Shown in pieces: positions 1-6,056 of a stretch of DNA of 17,717 bases; position 1 is the stretch's first letter, and the number at the start of each line of letters is the position of its first letter. Below the pieces are notes generated by a model. It was not told the origin of the DNA. It did not search any database and was given only the letters and a program-made list of their open reading frames with translations. The DNA is from CAG-917 sp051883555 (GTDB lineage: Bacteria > Bacillota > Clostridia > Christensenellales > CAG-917): contig JBJETY010000002.1 of assembly GCA_051883555.1 (NCBI GenBank), positions 1 to 17,717 of the forward strand, given 5' to 3'. Position numbers and translations under genes: made by a program.

Positions 1-8
1 GGGGGGAA

Positions 9-551
9 TTATTTAAAGTATCTGTTGTAAAGACCTTGGAATGCTTTTCCGTGACGAGCCTCGTCTCTTGCCATTTCGTGAACGGTATCGTGAATGGCGT
101 CAAGTCCCAATTCCTTTGCGCGTTTAGCGAGATCGGTTTTACCCATGGTAGCTCCGTTTTCCGCTTCGATTCTCATTTCGAGATTTTTCTTTGTGCTATC
201 GGTGATGACTTCGCCGAGAAGTTCTGCAAATTTAGCCGCATGTTCTGCTTCTTCGAAAGCGGCTTTTTCCCAGTAAAGACCGATTTCCGGATATCCTTCG
301 CGGTGAGCAACTCTTGCCATTGCAAGGTACATACCGACTTCACAGCATTCGCCGTTAAAATTCATTCTGAGGTCTTCGATGATATCGTCTCTTACGCCTT
401 TTGCGACTCCGACTACGTGTTCTGCCGCCCAGCTCATTTCATCTTTCTGTTCTACAAATTTTTCCGCAGGTGCTTTACATTGAGGGCACTGTTTTGGTGC
501 TTCGGCTCCTTCATAAACGTAGCCGCATACTGAACATACAAATTTTGCCAT
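9..551 (-). CDS. Reverse-type rubrerythrin (diiron peroxidase)
   Basis: A 180-residue protein with an N-terminal rubredoxin-like iron site (C6-x2-C9 and C22-x2-C25) followed by a ferritin-like four-helix diiron domain. The domain carries an E68-x-x-E71 region, an E101-x-x-H104 motif, E131 and E164-x-x-H167. Classical rubrerythrins carry the rubredoxin domain at the C-terminus; the reversed order is that of the clostridial reverse rubrerythrins, which act as NADH-linked H2O2 (and indirectly O2) reductases in the cytoplasm. Electrons would pass from an NADH:rubredoxin oxidoreductase, not present here, through the FeS4 site to the diiron centre. The start is fixed by a strong AAGGAG site 9 nt upstream. 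It lies 24 nt after perR on the same strand, so the two are almost certainly cotranscribed and peroxide-responsive. The terminator, if any, falls outside the window. The family call is firm. Confidence 0.93.
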   Translation of the reverse strand: MAKFVCSVCGYVYEGAEAPKQCPQCKAPAEKFVEQKDEMSWAAEHVVGVAKGVRDDIIEDLRMNFNGECCEVGMYLAMARVAHREGYPEIGLYWEKAAFEEAEHAAKFAELLGEVITDSTKKNLEMRIEAENGATMGKTDLAKRAKELGLDAIHDTVHEMARDEARHGKAFQGLYNRYFK

Positions 552-575
552 AGTTGATTCTCCTTAATTGTTGTA

Positions 576-965
576 TTAATTTATACAGTCTTTGCAGATT
601 CCTGCAAAAATGACGTCGATGTTTTCGGTGATAACGCCGAGTTTTTCGGTTGCTTCGTCAATAAGTTGTTGTACGTTGTCGAAATCAACGTCGAACACTT
701 TTCCGCACTTTCTGCAATAAAAATGCGAATGATGAGCAACGGTTTTATCAAATCGGTCTGGCAGGTTAGGCACGACGATACGTTTAATTTTTCCGCTCTC
801 CGTCAAAAGAGCAAGATTTCTGTAAACGGTTCCCAAACTCACGTTCGGAAGTTTTTCCCTGACTCTGTTAAAAATCGTTTCGGCAGTAGGGTGGTCGCAA
901 GAATCCATAACCGTTTCGTATATAATTTCTTTCTGTTTTGTAATTCTCTCGTTTTTTTCAGCCAT
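576..965 (-). CDS. perR: PerR-type peroxide-sensing Fur family repressor
   Basis: A 129-residue Fur family protein. The N-terminal winged helix spans about residues 10-65, with H25-P-T-A and the recognition-helix region around S43-L-G-T-V-Y-R-N. The dimerisation domain follows, with two structural zinc pairs (C84-x2-C87 and C124-x2-C127). Residues H25, D73, H79, H81 and D92 match the five regulatory metal ligands of Bacillus PerR (H37, D85, H91, H93, D104). Asp at the D85 and D104 equivalents favours PerR over Fur or Zur. It probably represses itself and the rubrerythrin 24 nt downstream until Fe-catalysed histidine oxidation releases it from DNA. I chose the ATG at 965: an in-frame TTG at 1037 would add 24 residues with no family match. 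Neither start has a good Shine-Dalgarno sequence, so the N-terminus is the least certain part. Confidence 0.88.
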   Translation of the reverse strand: MAEKNERITKQKEIIYETVMDSCDHPTAETIFNRVREKLPNVSLGTVYRNLALLTESGKIKRIVVPNLPDRFDKTVAHHSHFYCRKCGKVFDVDFDNVQQLIDEATEKLGVITENIDVIFAGICKDCIN

Positions 966-1121
966 AGCCGTTTCCGTTTCCAATCTTCGACAAACTAAAC
1001 AGTTGTTGTCGGCATTATAGCCTTTTAGTCTGCGCAAAACCGGTTTAATTTTTAATCGTTTATTTTTAATCGATATCCGATTTTAACGGATAAAAATTTA
1101 TTTATAGGTAAAACGTAAACC

Positions 1122-1134
1122 TTATTAGTAATAA
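1122..1134. promoter_or_regulatory. AT palindrome, candidate PerR/Fur-type operator
   Basis: A perfect 6-1-6 inverted repeat, TTATTA-G-TAATAA, lying about 5-17 bp downstream of the start predicted for the perR promoter. PerR and Fur operators are AT-rich inverted repeats with a single central base, often overlapping the promoter, so the location fits autorepression. The bases do not match the Bacillus PerR box (TTATAAT-N-ATTATAA) position by position, and palindromes are easy to find in DNA this AT-rich. Confidence 0.45.
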
Positions 1135-1145
1135 TTCCTATTAGC

Positions 1146-1174
1146 AATATATCATGTTTTAACTATGCTGTCAA
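1146..1174 (-). promoter_or_regulatory. Sigma-A promoter of perR-rubrerythrin
   Basis: On the minus strand TTGACA (1174-1169), a 17-bp spacer and TATATT (1151-1146) make a near-consensus housekeeping promoter, with initiation expected near 1139. The leader to the perR ATG at 965 would be about 175 nt and contains a 6-bp inverted repeat, TATCCG/CGGATA (1074-1079 and 1087-1092). A second perfect -10 hexamer (TATAAT, 1019-1014) without a recognisable -35 lies nearer perR and could be a weaker start. Confidence 0.75.
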
Positions 1175-1255
1175 TAATAATTAAAAATTTTTAGCAAAAA
1201 ATTTTAAAATAATTTTTAGAGCAGAAAAAATAATTTTCAAAGTAGGTGTTGGTTT

Positions 1256-1285
1256 GGAAATTTCCGCATGTATAGGAAATTTCCG
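1256..1285. repeat. Paired palindromes GGAAATTTCC
   Basis: The self-complementary motif GGAAATTTCCG occurs at 1256-1266 and again at 1275-1285, 19 bp apart. Each copy is a palindrome, and the two copies could also pair with each other as a 10-bp stem with a 9-nt loop. They lie between the end of lepB and the perR promoter. No T-run follows on either strand, so this is not an obvious terminator; a protein-binding site is possible but unproven. Confidence 0.5.
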
Positions 1286-1381
1286 TATTTATATTAAATA
1301 TTTACGTAAATTAAATTTCGTCTATGATAAAAGGGAATATAGTTACGGCAAAAAGTCGACGCAGCGTATAAAGCCGCTAAG

Positions 1382-1425
1382 GATATTGAGTCTGGAAATT
1401 AAAGATATTGAGTCTGAAAATTAAA
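1382..1425. repeat. 22-bp tandem duplication
   Basis: Two adjacent 22-bp copies beginning GATATTGAGTCTG (1382-1403 and 1404-1425) differ at one base (G against A at position 14). The rest of the 966-1480 gap holds the perR promoter, the paired palindromes and the lepB terminator. I see no convincing small gene there. Confidence 0.85.
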
Positions 1426-1462
1426 TTTGAAACGTTAAATTTCCGATGAAATTTTGCAACGG

Positions 1463-1498
1463 AAAATAAAAAAAGTCGGATTAAATAAATTCCAACTT
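1463..1498 (-). terminator. Intrinsic terminator overlapping the lepB stop codon
   Basis: On the minus strand AAGTTGGA (1498-1491) pairs with TCCGACTT (1480-1473) as an 8-bp stem with one G:U pair, around a 10-nt AT loop. It is followed by TTTTTATTTT (1472-1463). The lepB stop codon (1483-1481) sits in the loop, so the terminator begins inside the last codons of the gene. Confidence 0.75.
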
Positions 1499-2074
1499 TT
1501 TGTTTTCTCTTATAATCATAAAAACGACGCCTTTGATTTCATCTATTCCGATTTGCCCTATCGCACGGCTGTCGTGGGAGACGCTCCTGTTGTCGCCTAA
1601 AAGATAAACGTAGTTTTCTTTTATGACGAATTCGTCAACGTTGAGCAATTCTATGCCGCTATACATTCTTTTATTTTCGGCGGACAAGTATTCTCCGCTT
1701 TCCTTTACGCCGTTGACGTAAAGAATTCCGTTTTCGATTTTAACTTTATCGCCGCCGACAGCGACTACGCGTTTTATGAGAGTTTTATTCTCTTTTGAGA
1801 CGTAAGCCACAACGATGTCGCCCCGACTTATCTTTTTAACTTTGTTAATCATGACTTTATCGCCGTCGGTATAATCGCTATCCACCCCGCCGTTTAAAGT
1901 CGGCAACATCGAAGCGCCGTCCACAATAAAACTTTCGGTTATGCAGGCAAAAGTTATAACAGTGACAAGCAATGCTACTACAATTACGGCAGCAATAATT
2001 GAAATTGCAAGTTTAACTTTTTTCTTTTTTGGGTCGACGGGTTCAAAATCTTCGAATTCATTAATTTCGTTCAT
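1481..2074 (-). CDS. lepB: Signal peptidase I
   Basis: A 197-residue membrane-anchored S26 serine protease that removes signal peptides from exported preproteins on the outer face of the membrane. A lysine-rich cytoplasmic N-terminus (K16-K21) precedes one transmembrane segment (about residues 22-45). Box B contains the catalytic Ser55 in G-A-S-M-L-P-T. The general base is Lys101 in I-K-R-V-V-A-V-G-G-D, and box E reads G-D-N-R-S-V-S-H-D-S-R. Length and single-span topology fit the Gram-positive Sip type. The ATG lies 7 nt after the upstream gene's stop and has no Shine-Dalgarno sequence, but a TATAAT hexamer ends 6 bp before it. Expression is therefore by coupling to the upstream gene, by a leaderless transcript, or both. 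The family assignment is very secure. Confidence 0.96.
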   Translation of the reverse strand: MNEINEFEDFEPVDPKKKKVKLAISIIAAVIVVALLVTVITFACITESFIVDGASMLPTLNGGVDSDYTDGDKVMINKVKKISRGDIVVAYVSKENKTLIKRVVAVGGDKVKIENGILYVNGVKESGEYLSAENKRMYSGIELLNVDEFVIKENYVYLLGDNRSVSHDSRAIGQIGIDEIKGVVFMIIRENKKLEFI

Positions 2075-2080
2075 AGATTT

Positions 2081-2086
2081 ATTATA
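2081..2086 (-). promoter_or_regulatory. Possible internal -10 box before lepB
   Basis: TATAAT (2086-2081) followed by AAATCT and then the lepB ATG at 2074. The 6-bp gap equals that of the leaderless promoters elsewhere in this window. No good -35 is seen about 17 bp upstream, and the hexamer overlaps the upstream gene's last codon and stop codon, so it may be chance. Confidence 0.3.
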
Positions 2087-3734
2087 TCCAGATAATGTTG
2101 TTTAATATAACGCCGGCGACGTTTTTGAACACGGTAATTTGAGTATCTGCAAAAACGCCAAGCGGTTTTCCGTCGTCTGATTTGAAATCGGACGAAGAAA
2201 GCAAAACTTTTTGCCAGCGTTCACCGCCTTTCAGAGTACATTTTGCGATATAAGAAGTTCCGCTGTAAATCGAATACAATTGAATACGGATATCCCTTTC
2301 AGCCGGACTGTAGAAATCGATTTTCAATATGCTTGTTTTATCTTTTGCAAATTCCGATTTCATGAGTTTGTTTGTAGCAAGATATCCGCTGTCTACGGTA
2401 ACGCCTTTTATGCCAAACGGACCTTCTTTCATTTTTAAATTGTCTTCGTCTACAATAACCGACGACGTTTGCGGAGTAAAGCTTGCAACTCCCTTTTTGT
2501 TTGTATAAACGATGCGGTTATTTTCTGCAAGCGCAGGCAAAACGGAAACGCCGCTGAATTTATCTTTCGTAATCGTTATAACCGGCGTTGAAACGACTAT
2601 TCCGTCGTAAGTCACGTTAGCGAAAGCGAAAAGCTTTTCGCTGTCATCGTACGGAACGGTTTTAAACAGGTGTTTTGTTTCGCACACGGACGTCTCTTCC
2701 ATAGAAAACCAGTCTCTGATAGGAGTTGGGGCATTATCATATGATATAAACGTTTCTACGCTGTCGCACTGTTTAAACGTTTCGACGGAAACGTAAAGTA
2801 TATCATTGTCTATGACAAAGTTGGCAATCGGAGAAGGTATTTGCGGCGGTTCGCCTTTGAATGCCATATCTCCCCATTTTAAAAGGCCTTCAAAACAGTC
2901 TTTTGCGAGCTGTTTATCTGTTTTTGGAGAAATACAGATATTTTTAATCGGGGAAACAATGCCCGACATAATTTCATTTGCTTTATCTATATTTGCAAAC
3001 AGACAATTTGTGCTTGTAGCATAAACGACAGGGCAGGAAATGAAATGAGCATACGTTTCAGGACAAATTCCCGAGACCCAAGCTCTTTCTTCCTCAGAAT
3101 CGAGAGAAATTTCATGTTTTTCGTAAGCATTGTATCCGCAACCCATTACCGGCACAACGGCGTTGACTCTTCCGTCTATTGCGGCAACTATCCAGGCAAG
3201 CTGCGCACCGTGAAGATAGCCGATGAGATTTATCTTTTCACTGTCGACAAGGTTTTGTTCTCCGATAAGAGTAATGCAGCGCCTTACGATTTTTGCCCAA
3301 ACGAACCAAGGCGTAACTCTTGCGGATTCGCCCATGTAAGACAGGTTGAGTTTTGCATTTTCACATCTTGCGAAAGAAAGAGAATCGGGGAAAGAAGTAT
3401 GCGTATCCCTTTGCGTAAAGAAACCCGCATAATCTAAAAGAAAAACGACGTATCCTTTTGAAACCAATAAATTTGTGATTTCATCGAAATCGATTTTTTC
3501 GTGCAGAGGAACGAGAAAAAGAACGGCAGGGTGCTTTTCTGTCCAGTCTGCTTTATGAATCATTTTGCAATACGTACGGACCTTTCCGTCTTTTGTATTT
3601 TCGGCGGTAAAGAAGATATCCGTTTCCATGCAATCGTCTTTTTGCTGACACTTTTCGACGTATGTTTCAAGAGGATCTTTAACGGGGTTGAACGTTTCCC
3701 ACACTTCGGTCGGCGTCATAAATTTAATTTCCAT
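2082..3734 (-). CDS. Alpha/beta-hydrolase-like protein with degenerate active site
   Basis: A 550-residue protein without signal peptide or membrane span. Residues about 65-300 resemble an alpha/beta-hydrolase of the acetylxylan esterase or dienelactone hydrolase kind: a hydrophobic strand A-V-L-F-L-V-P, then G-Y-V-V-F-L-L-D-Y-A-G, then the strand-turn-helix K-I-N-L-I-G-Y-L-H-G-A. At that turn the normal G-x-S-x-G nucleophile elbow reads G172-Y-L174-H-G176, with Leu where Ser belongs. The usual Asp and His positions also look lost (no H before the last helix, around S-P-K-T-D-K). The C-terminal third has a beta-rich, carbohydrate-binding-like look. I infer a non-catalytic binding protein; the substrate is unknown. 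The ATG at 3734 is chosen because a consensus promoter covers the codons upstream of it; 3719 is an alternative. It is probably cotranscribed with lepB. Confidence 0.72.
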   Translation of the reverse strand: MEIKFMTPTEVWETFNPVKDPLETYVEKCQQKDDCMETDIFFTAENTKDGKVRTYCKMIHKADWTEKHPAVLFLVPLHEKIDFDEITNLLVSKGYVVFLLDYAGFFTQRDTHTSFPDSLSFARCENAKLNLSYMGESARVTPWFVWAKIVRRCITLIGEQNLVDSEKINLIGYLHGAQLAWIVAAIDGRVNAVVPVMGCGYNAYEKHEISLDSEEERAWVSGICPETYAHFISCPVVYATSTNCLFANIDKANEIMSGIVSPIKNICISPKTDKQLAKDCFEGLLKWGDMAFKGEPPQIPSPIANFVIDNDILYVSVETFKQCDSVETFISYDNAPTPIRDWFSMEETSVCETKHLFKTVPYDDSEKLFAFANVTYDGIVVSTPVITITKDKFSGVSVLPALAENNRIVYTNKKGVASFTPQTSSVIVDEDNLKMKEGPFGIKGVTVDSGYLATNKLMKSEFAKDKTSILKIDFYSPAERDIRIQLYSIYSGTSYIAKCTLKGGERWQKVLLSSSDFKSDDGKPLGVFADTQITVFKNVAGVILNNIIWI

Positions 3735-3740
3735 ATTGGA

Positions 3741-3769
3741 ATTATACAACAGCAGCATAATTTAGTCAA
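3741..3769 (-). promoter_or_regulatory. Promoter giving a leaderless hydrolase-like mRNA
   Basis: TTGACT (3769-3764), a 17-bp spacer and TATAAT (3746-3741) on the minus strand. The -10 ends 6 bp before the ATG at 3734, which therefore coincides with the expected +1. No Shine-Dalgarno sequence could fit. The promoter overlaps the reading frame extending to 3758, which argues against that longer start. Confidence 0.75.
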
Positions 3770-3867
3770 ATTCAATAGAGAATATTGAAATTAAAATTTG
3801 ACGGCAGTTTTGCGGTTGTAAATAATGAATAATTTACGATATAAAGAGACGCACGTATATATTCAAT

Positions 3868-4004
3868 TATTAACGCCTATTAACGCAGCTACAGAAAACA
3901 GCGTTAAACGGGAAATTGTGTAAAACTGAAAACAGCGTATAAGGGGAACAGCGTATAGATAAAAACAGCGTATAGGTGAAAATAGCATATTAACGAAAAC
4001 AGCG
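3868..4004. repeat. Degenerate 17-bp tandem repeat, core AACAGCGTATA
   Basis: The core AACAGCG recurs at 3897, 3931, 3947, 3964, 3981 (as AATAGCA) and 3998: intervals of 34 (two periods), 16, 17, 17 and 17 bp. A shorter duplication, TATTAACGC, precedes it at 3868 and 3878. The array fills the gap between the divergent hydrolase-like and hypothetical genes. No open frame, conserved hairpin or T-run is evident, so it looks like a decaying minisatellite or an array of binding sites. Confidence 0.7.
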
Positions 4005-4101
4005 AATCGACTAAAAATCGGGCGAAAGAAATGGGCGCTTGCACAAAAATAAAATTTCAGAAAGCAACTTTAAGAAGCGAACCTAAAGCGCGTGTTCTTC
4101 A

Positions 4102-4107
4102 TATAAT
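4102..4107 (+). promoter_or_regulatory. -10 box for the small hypothetical gene
   Basis: A perfect TATAAT 21 bp before the ATG at 4129, giving an expected start near 4114 and a leader of about 15 nt that includes the GGAGG site. The -35 region (about 4079-4084) does not resemble TTGACA, so an activator or an alternative sigma factor may be needed, or the call may be wrong. Confidence 0.45.
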
Positions 4108-4128
4108 ATAGAAGTTTTGGAGGCGGAA

Positions 4129-4509
4129 ATGGATTATCTTTTACCTGATGACGATACTATGGAGAAAATGGCAATAGAATATGCGAAAGCGAGACGCAAA
4201 GCGTCCGTTCTCGAATGCGCAAAAGATAATTCCGTGACTGACAAAAAAAACAGTTCTCGTGGCGTAACTTGTGCGCAAAACGACAATGGAGGTGCGGAAA
4301 CCGACAACCCGAACGGCGGCGGAACGAACGCTTCAGACGGAGCGGGCGAAAACGGCGCTACGGACCCGAACGGCAATTCGGGCGAAAATTCCGCAACGGA
4401 AAACGGTTCTGATTTAACCGAAACGGAATTGAGAGAAATTGCCCTTATGAAAAAAAGAGTCACAAACACGGCGGTCATTCTTATGTTTTTAAAATCGCTA
4501 AAAAAATAG
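4129..4509 (+). CDS. Small hypothetical protein with acidic Asn/Gly linker
   Basis: I do not recognise this 126-residue protein. Residues 1-32 are charged and probably helical (E12-K24 region). Residues about 50-95 form a low-complexity linker rich in Asn, Gly, Asp, Glu, Ala and Thr with G-E-N and D-P-N-G motifs. Residues 96-126 form one predicted helix, acidic then strongly basic, with a hydrophobic stretch A-V-I-L-M-F-L ending in K-S-L-K-K. That suggests a tether between two short helical ends, the last perhaps touching a membrane or a partner. There is no signal peptide. The coding case is good: an ideal GGAGG (4119-4123) lies 5 nt before the ATG, and the third-position GC of the linker differs from the flanking spacers. 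A TTG at 4117 is rejected because it would overlap that site. The gene stands alone between repeat-rich spacers. Confidence 0.65.
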   Translation: MDYLLPDDDTMEKMAIEYAKARRKASVLECAKDNSVTDKKNSSRGVTCAQNDNGGAETDNPNGGGTNASDGAGENGATDPNGNSGENSATENGSDLTETELREIALMKKRVTNTAVILMFLKSLKK

Positions 4510-4922
4510 AATAAACCTTTTAAATTTGAGAAAACGTTTTCGGCGGCGGGCAGTTGCGGCTAAACATATGCGGTTAAGTTTTTATAATTGAAGAGTATAT
4601 TGGTTAATAAAAATTTTTTCGCTTTAATAAACGACGGCCAACGCAGTTAAAATGCGAGTGCTGATAAAAACGCAAATAGAAGTAAACTTATGTAAGGCAA
4701 GAATAAAGCGTCGCAGAATAAAGCGACGCATGCGTGCGAAAAAGCTCTGAAGCGGACTTCTTACTATCTGACGAAAGCGGCAAATTTTCGCTGTTTTGGC
4801 AATATCGTAAAAGGCAATGCAATCTGCAAAAAAGCAAATTTCAAAACGACTTAAAACATCGAGCAGAGTGAGCCGACTGTCGGACGGCAGGCAGCTATCT
4901 GCTTTGCTACGTAATAGCTTTA
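4510..4922. other. Gene-free spacer between two convergent genes
   Basis: This 413-bp stretch lies between the hypothetical gene and the end of gerAC. It holds a 12-bp palindrome, GAAAACGTTTTC (4530-4541), a duplicated GAATAAAGCG (4701 and 4716), the hairpin listed separately and several short GC stems near 4870-4900. The longest ATG-initiated frame on plus (from 4817) runs into the 3' end of gerAC and lacks a ribosome binding site. I see no gene. Confidence 0.5.
4698..4729 (-). terminator. Weak candidate terminator downstream of gerAC
   Basis: A perfect 7-bp stem, GCGTCGC/GCGACGC (4708-4714 and 4723-4729), with an 8-nt loop. On the minus strand it is followed by TTTATTCTT, a modest U-rich tract. 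It lies about 200 nt beyond the gerAC stop, so the assignment is uncertain. Confidence 0.35.
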
Positions 4923-6056
4923 TTAACTCTTTATCAAAGACAAATCGATTTCTGATTTAAAGGAAAGATTTTCCCAGAAATTATCGGAGTTGAAATTAAG
5001 ACCTTCCTCTTGCCATGCCAGATTTCTTAACATAAGGAAATCGAATTGATTTGCTTTGGATAAATCGAAAGCGTTTTTCATTTTTTCCGTTAAATCTTTT
5101 TCCAGAGCGGACAGAAATTCCTGTTTAAATTCTTTTGACAGAAGGTATTCGCTGAAAGTTTTGCTTTCAATTTCGGAAATCGCGATATCGGCTTTAAACT
5201 CTGCCGTGACGCGATTTTCGTCATATTTCATTTTCGTGCTCGATTTGACTATTTGATATTCGATTTTATAATCGTCGTATTCGATAGTCATATATGCGTT
5301 ATTGATTTTTCTTTTTAGCAAGTTTGTAACGTTCACGGTATTTTCGTCCAGTTTCATAAAATTGCCGTCTCTTGATACGGCAAAATTATTTTTAAGATTT
5401 ATCGTAACGTATTTGCCGGTGCCTTGCTGACTTGCCAGAATAGAATCTTCATCCACTTCGGTAGGAATGCAAACGGGCAAGGTAACGGTTTTGGATTTCG
5501 ACGCATAGTCGGTCAGAAAAGAATTGACGTGTGTTTTAGTAACAAGGCTTTTCTTTTCGGTCAGCATAAGGGTTTGAAGATAAAATGCGATATTTTCTGA
5601 AGTAGGGACTTTTAATTTTATTATATCTTCGGGTTTGCCTTCGACTGCAACGACTACGGAGTTTAGCGGCAAAAGCCAACTTGTTATAAGATTATTGAGA
5701 AAAGAATCGGGATTGTTTAGAAGCGACTGTTTTGATAAAACCACGATATTGCAGTGAGCAAGCGACAGCGTTCTTCCGATTTTAGAGCCTATATCTTCGA
5801 GCCCCTGCGTTACGGTCGGCGCTTCTGCCGAAACGGTGACGAAATTATCCGCGCTTGCGCTCTCCGCGCCCGCACCCGACGTCGGCGATACGACCTGAGT
5901 CGTTACGATATAATTTGTTCCGTTATAATCGATTCCCAGCATTAAAACGACGTTTCGTTCCGAGATGGAAAAAGTATTGATAGTCCTTCCTAAAAAAGTG
6001 CAGGCAACAATAAAAATTACCAAAATCATAGATTTCATTTTAAACAGCTTCTGCAT
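4923..6056 (-). CDS. gerAC: Spore germination receptor C subunit, Ger(x)C lipoprotein
   Basis: A 377-residue protein of the Ger(x)C family, the lipoprotein subunit of the GerA-type nutrient receptor in the spore inner membrane. A basic N-terminus and hydrophobic segment (about residues 8-19) lead to I-V-A-C19, a slightly unusual lipobox that probably sets the lipidated cysteine. The family's following pattern (R-x-I-N, then a strand ending L-G-I-D) is recognisable at about residues 24-43. The rest is the soluble three-domain part. A good AAGGAG site lies 8 nt before the ATG. The gene overlaps the end of gerAB by 17 nt and is last in the gerAA-AB-AC operon, the usual order. The sequence does not reveal the germinant. 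The subunit call is secure; the gene name follows the Bacillus subtilis gerA convention. Confidence 0.92.
   Translation of the reverse strand: MQKLFKMKSMILVIFIVACTFLGRTINTFSISERNVVLMLGIDYNGTNYIVTTQVVSPTSGAGAESASADNFVTVSAEAPTVTQGLEDIGSKIGRTLSLAHCNIVVLSKQSLLNNPDSFLNNLITSWLLPLNSVVVAVEGKPEDIIKLKVPTSENIAFYLQTLMLTEKKSLVTKTHVNSFLTDYASKSKTVTLPVCIPTEVDEDSILASQQGTGKYVTINLKNNFAVSRDGNFMKLDENTVNVTNLLKRKINNAYMTIEYDDYKIEYQIVKSSTKMKYDENRVTAEFKADIAISEIESKTFSEYLLSKEFKQEFLSALEKDLTEKMKNAFDLSKANQFDFLMLRNLAWQEEGLNFNSDNFWENLSFKSEIDLSLIKS

Noticed and set aside
36..533. 165-codon open frame opposite rubrerythrin
   Set aside because: It is Cys/Phe/Ser-rich without domain features, has no ribosome binding site and lies fully antisense to a clear gene.
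966..1037. N-terminal extension of PerR from a TTG
   Set aside because: The added 24 residues have no family match, there is no ribosome binding site, and the segment contains a TATAAT box.
4817..4957. Small plus-strand frame of about 46 codons
   Set aside because: No ribosome binding site; it runs antisense into the gerAC 3' end and has no protein-like features.
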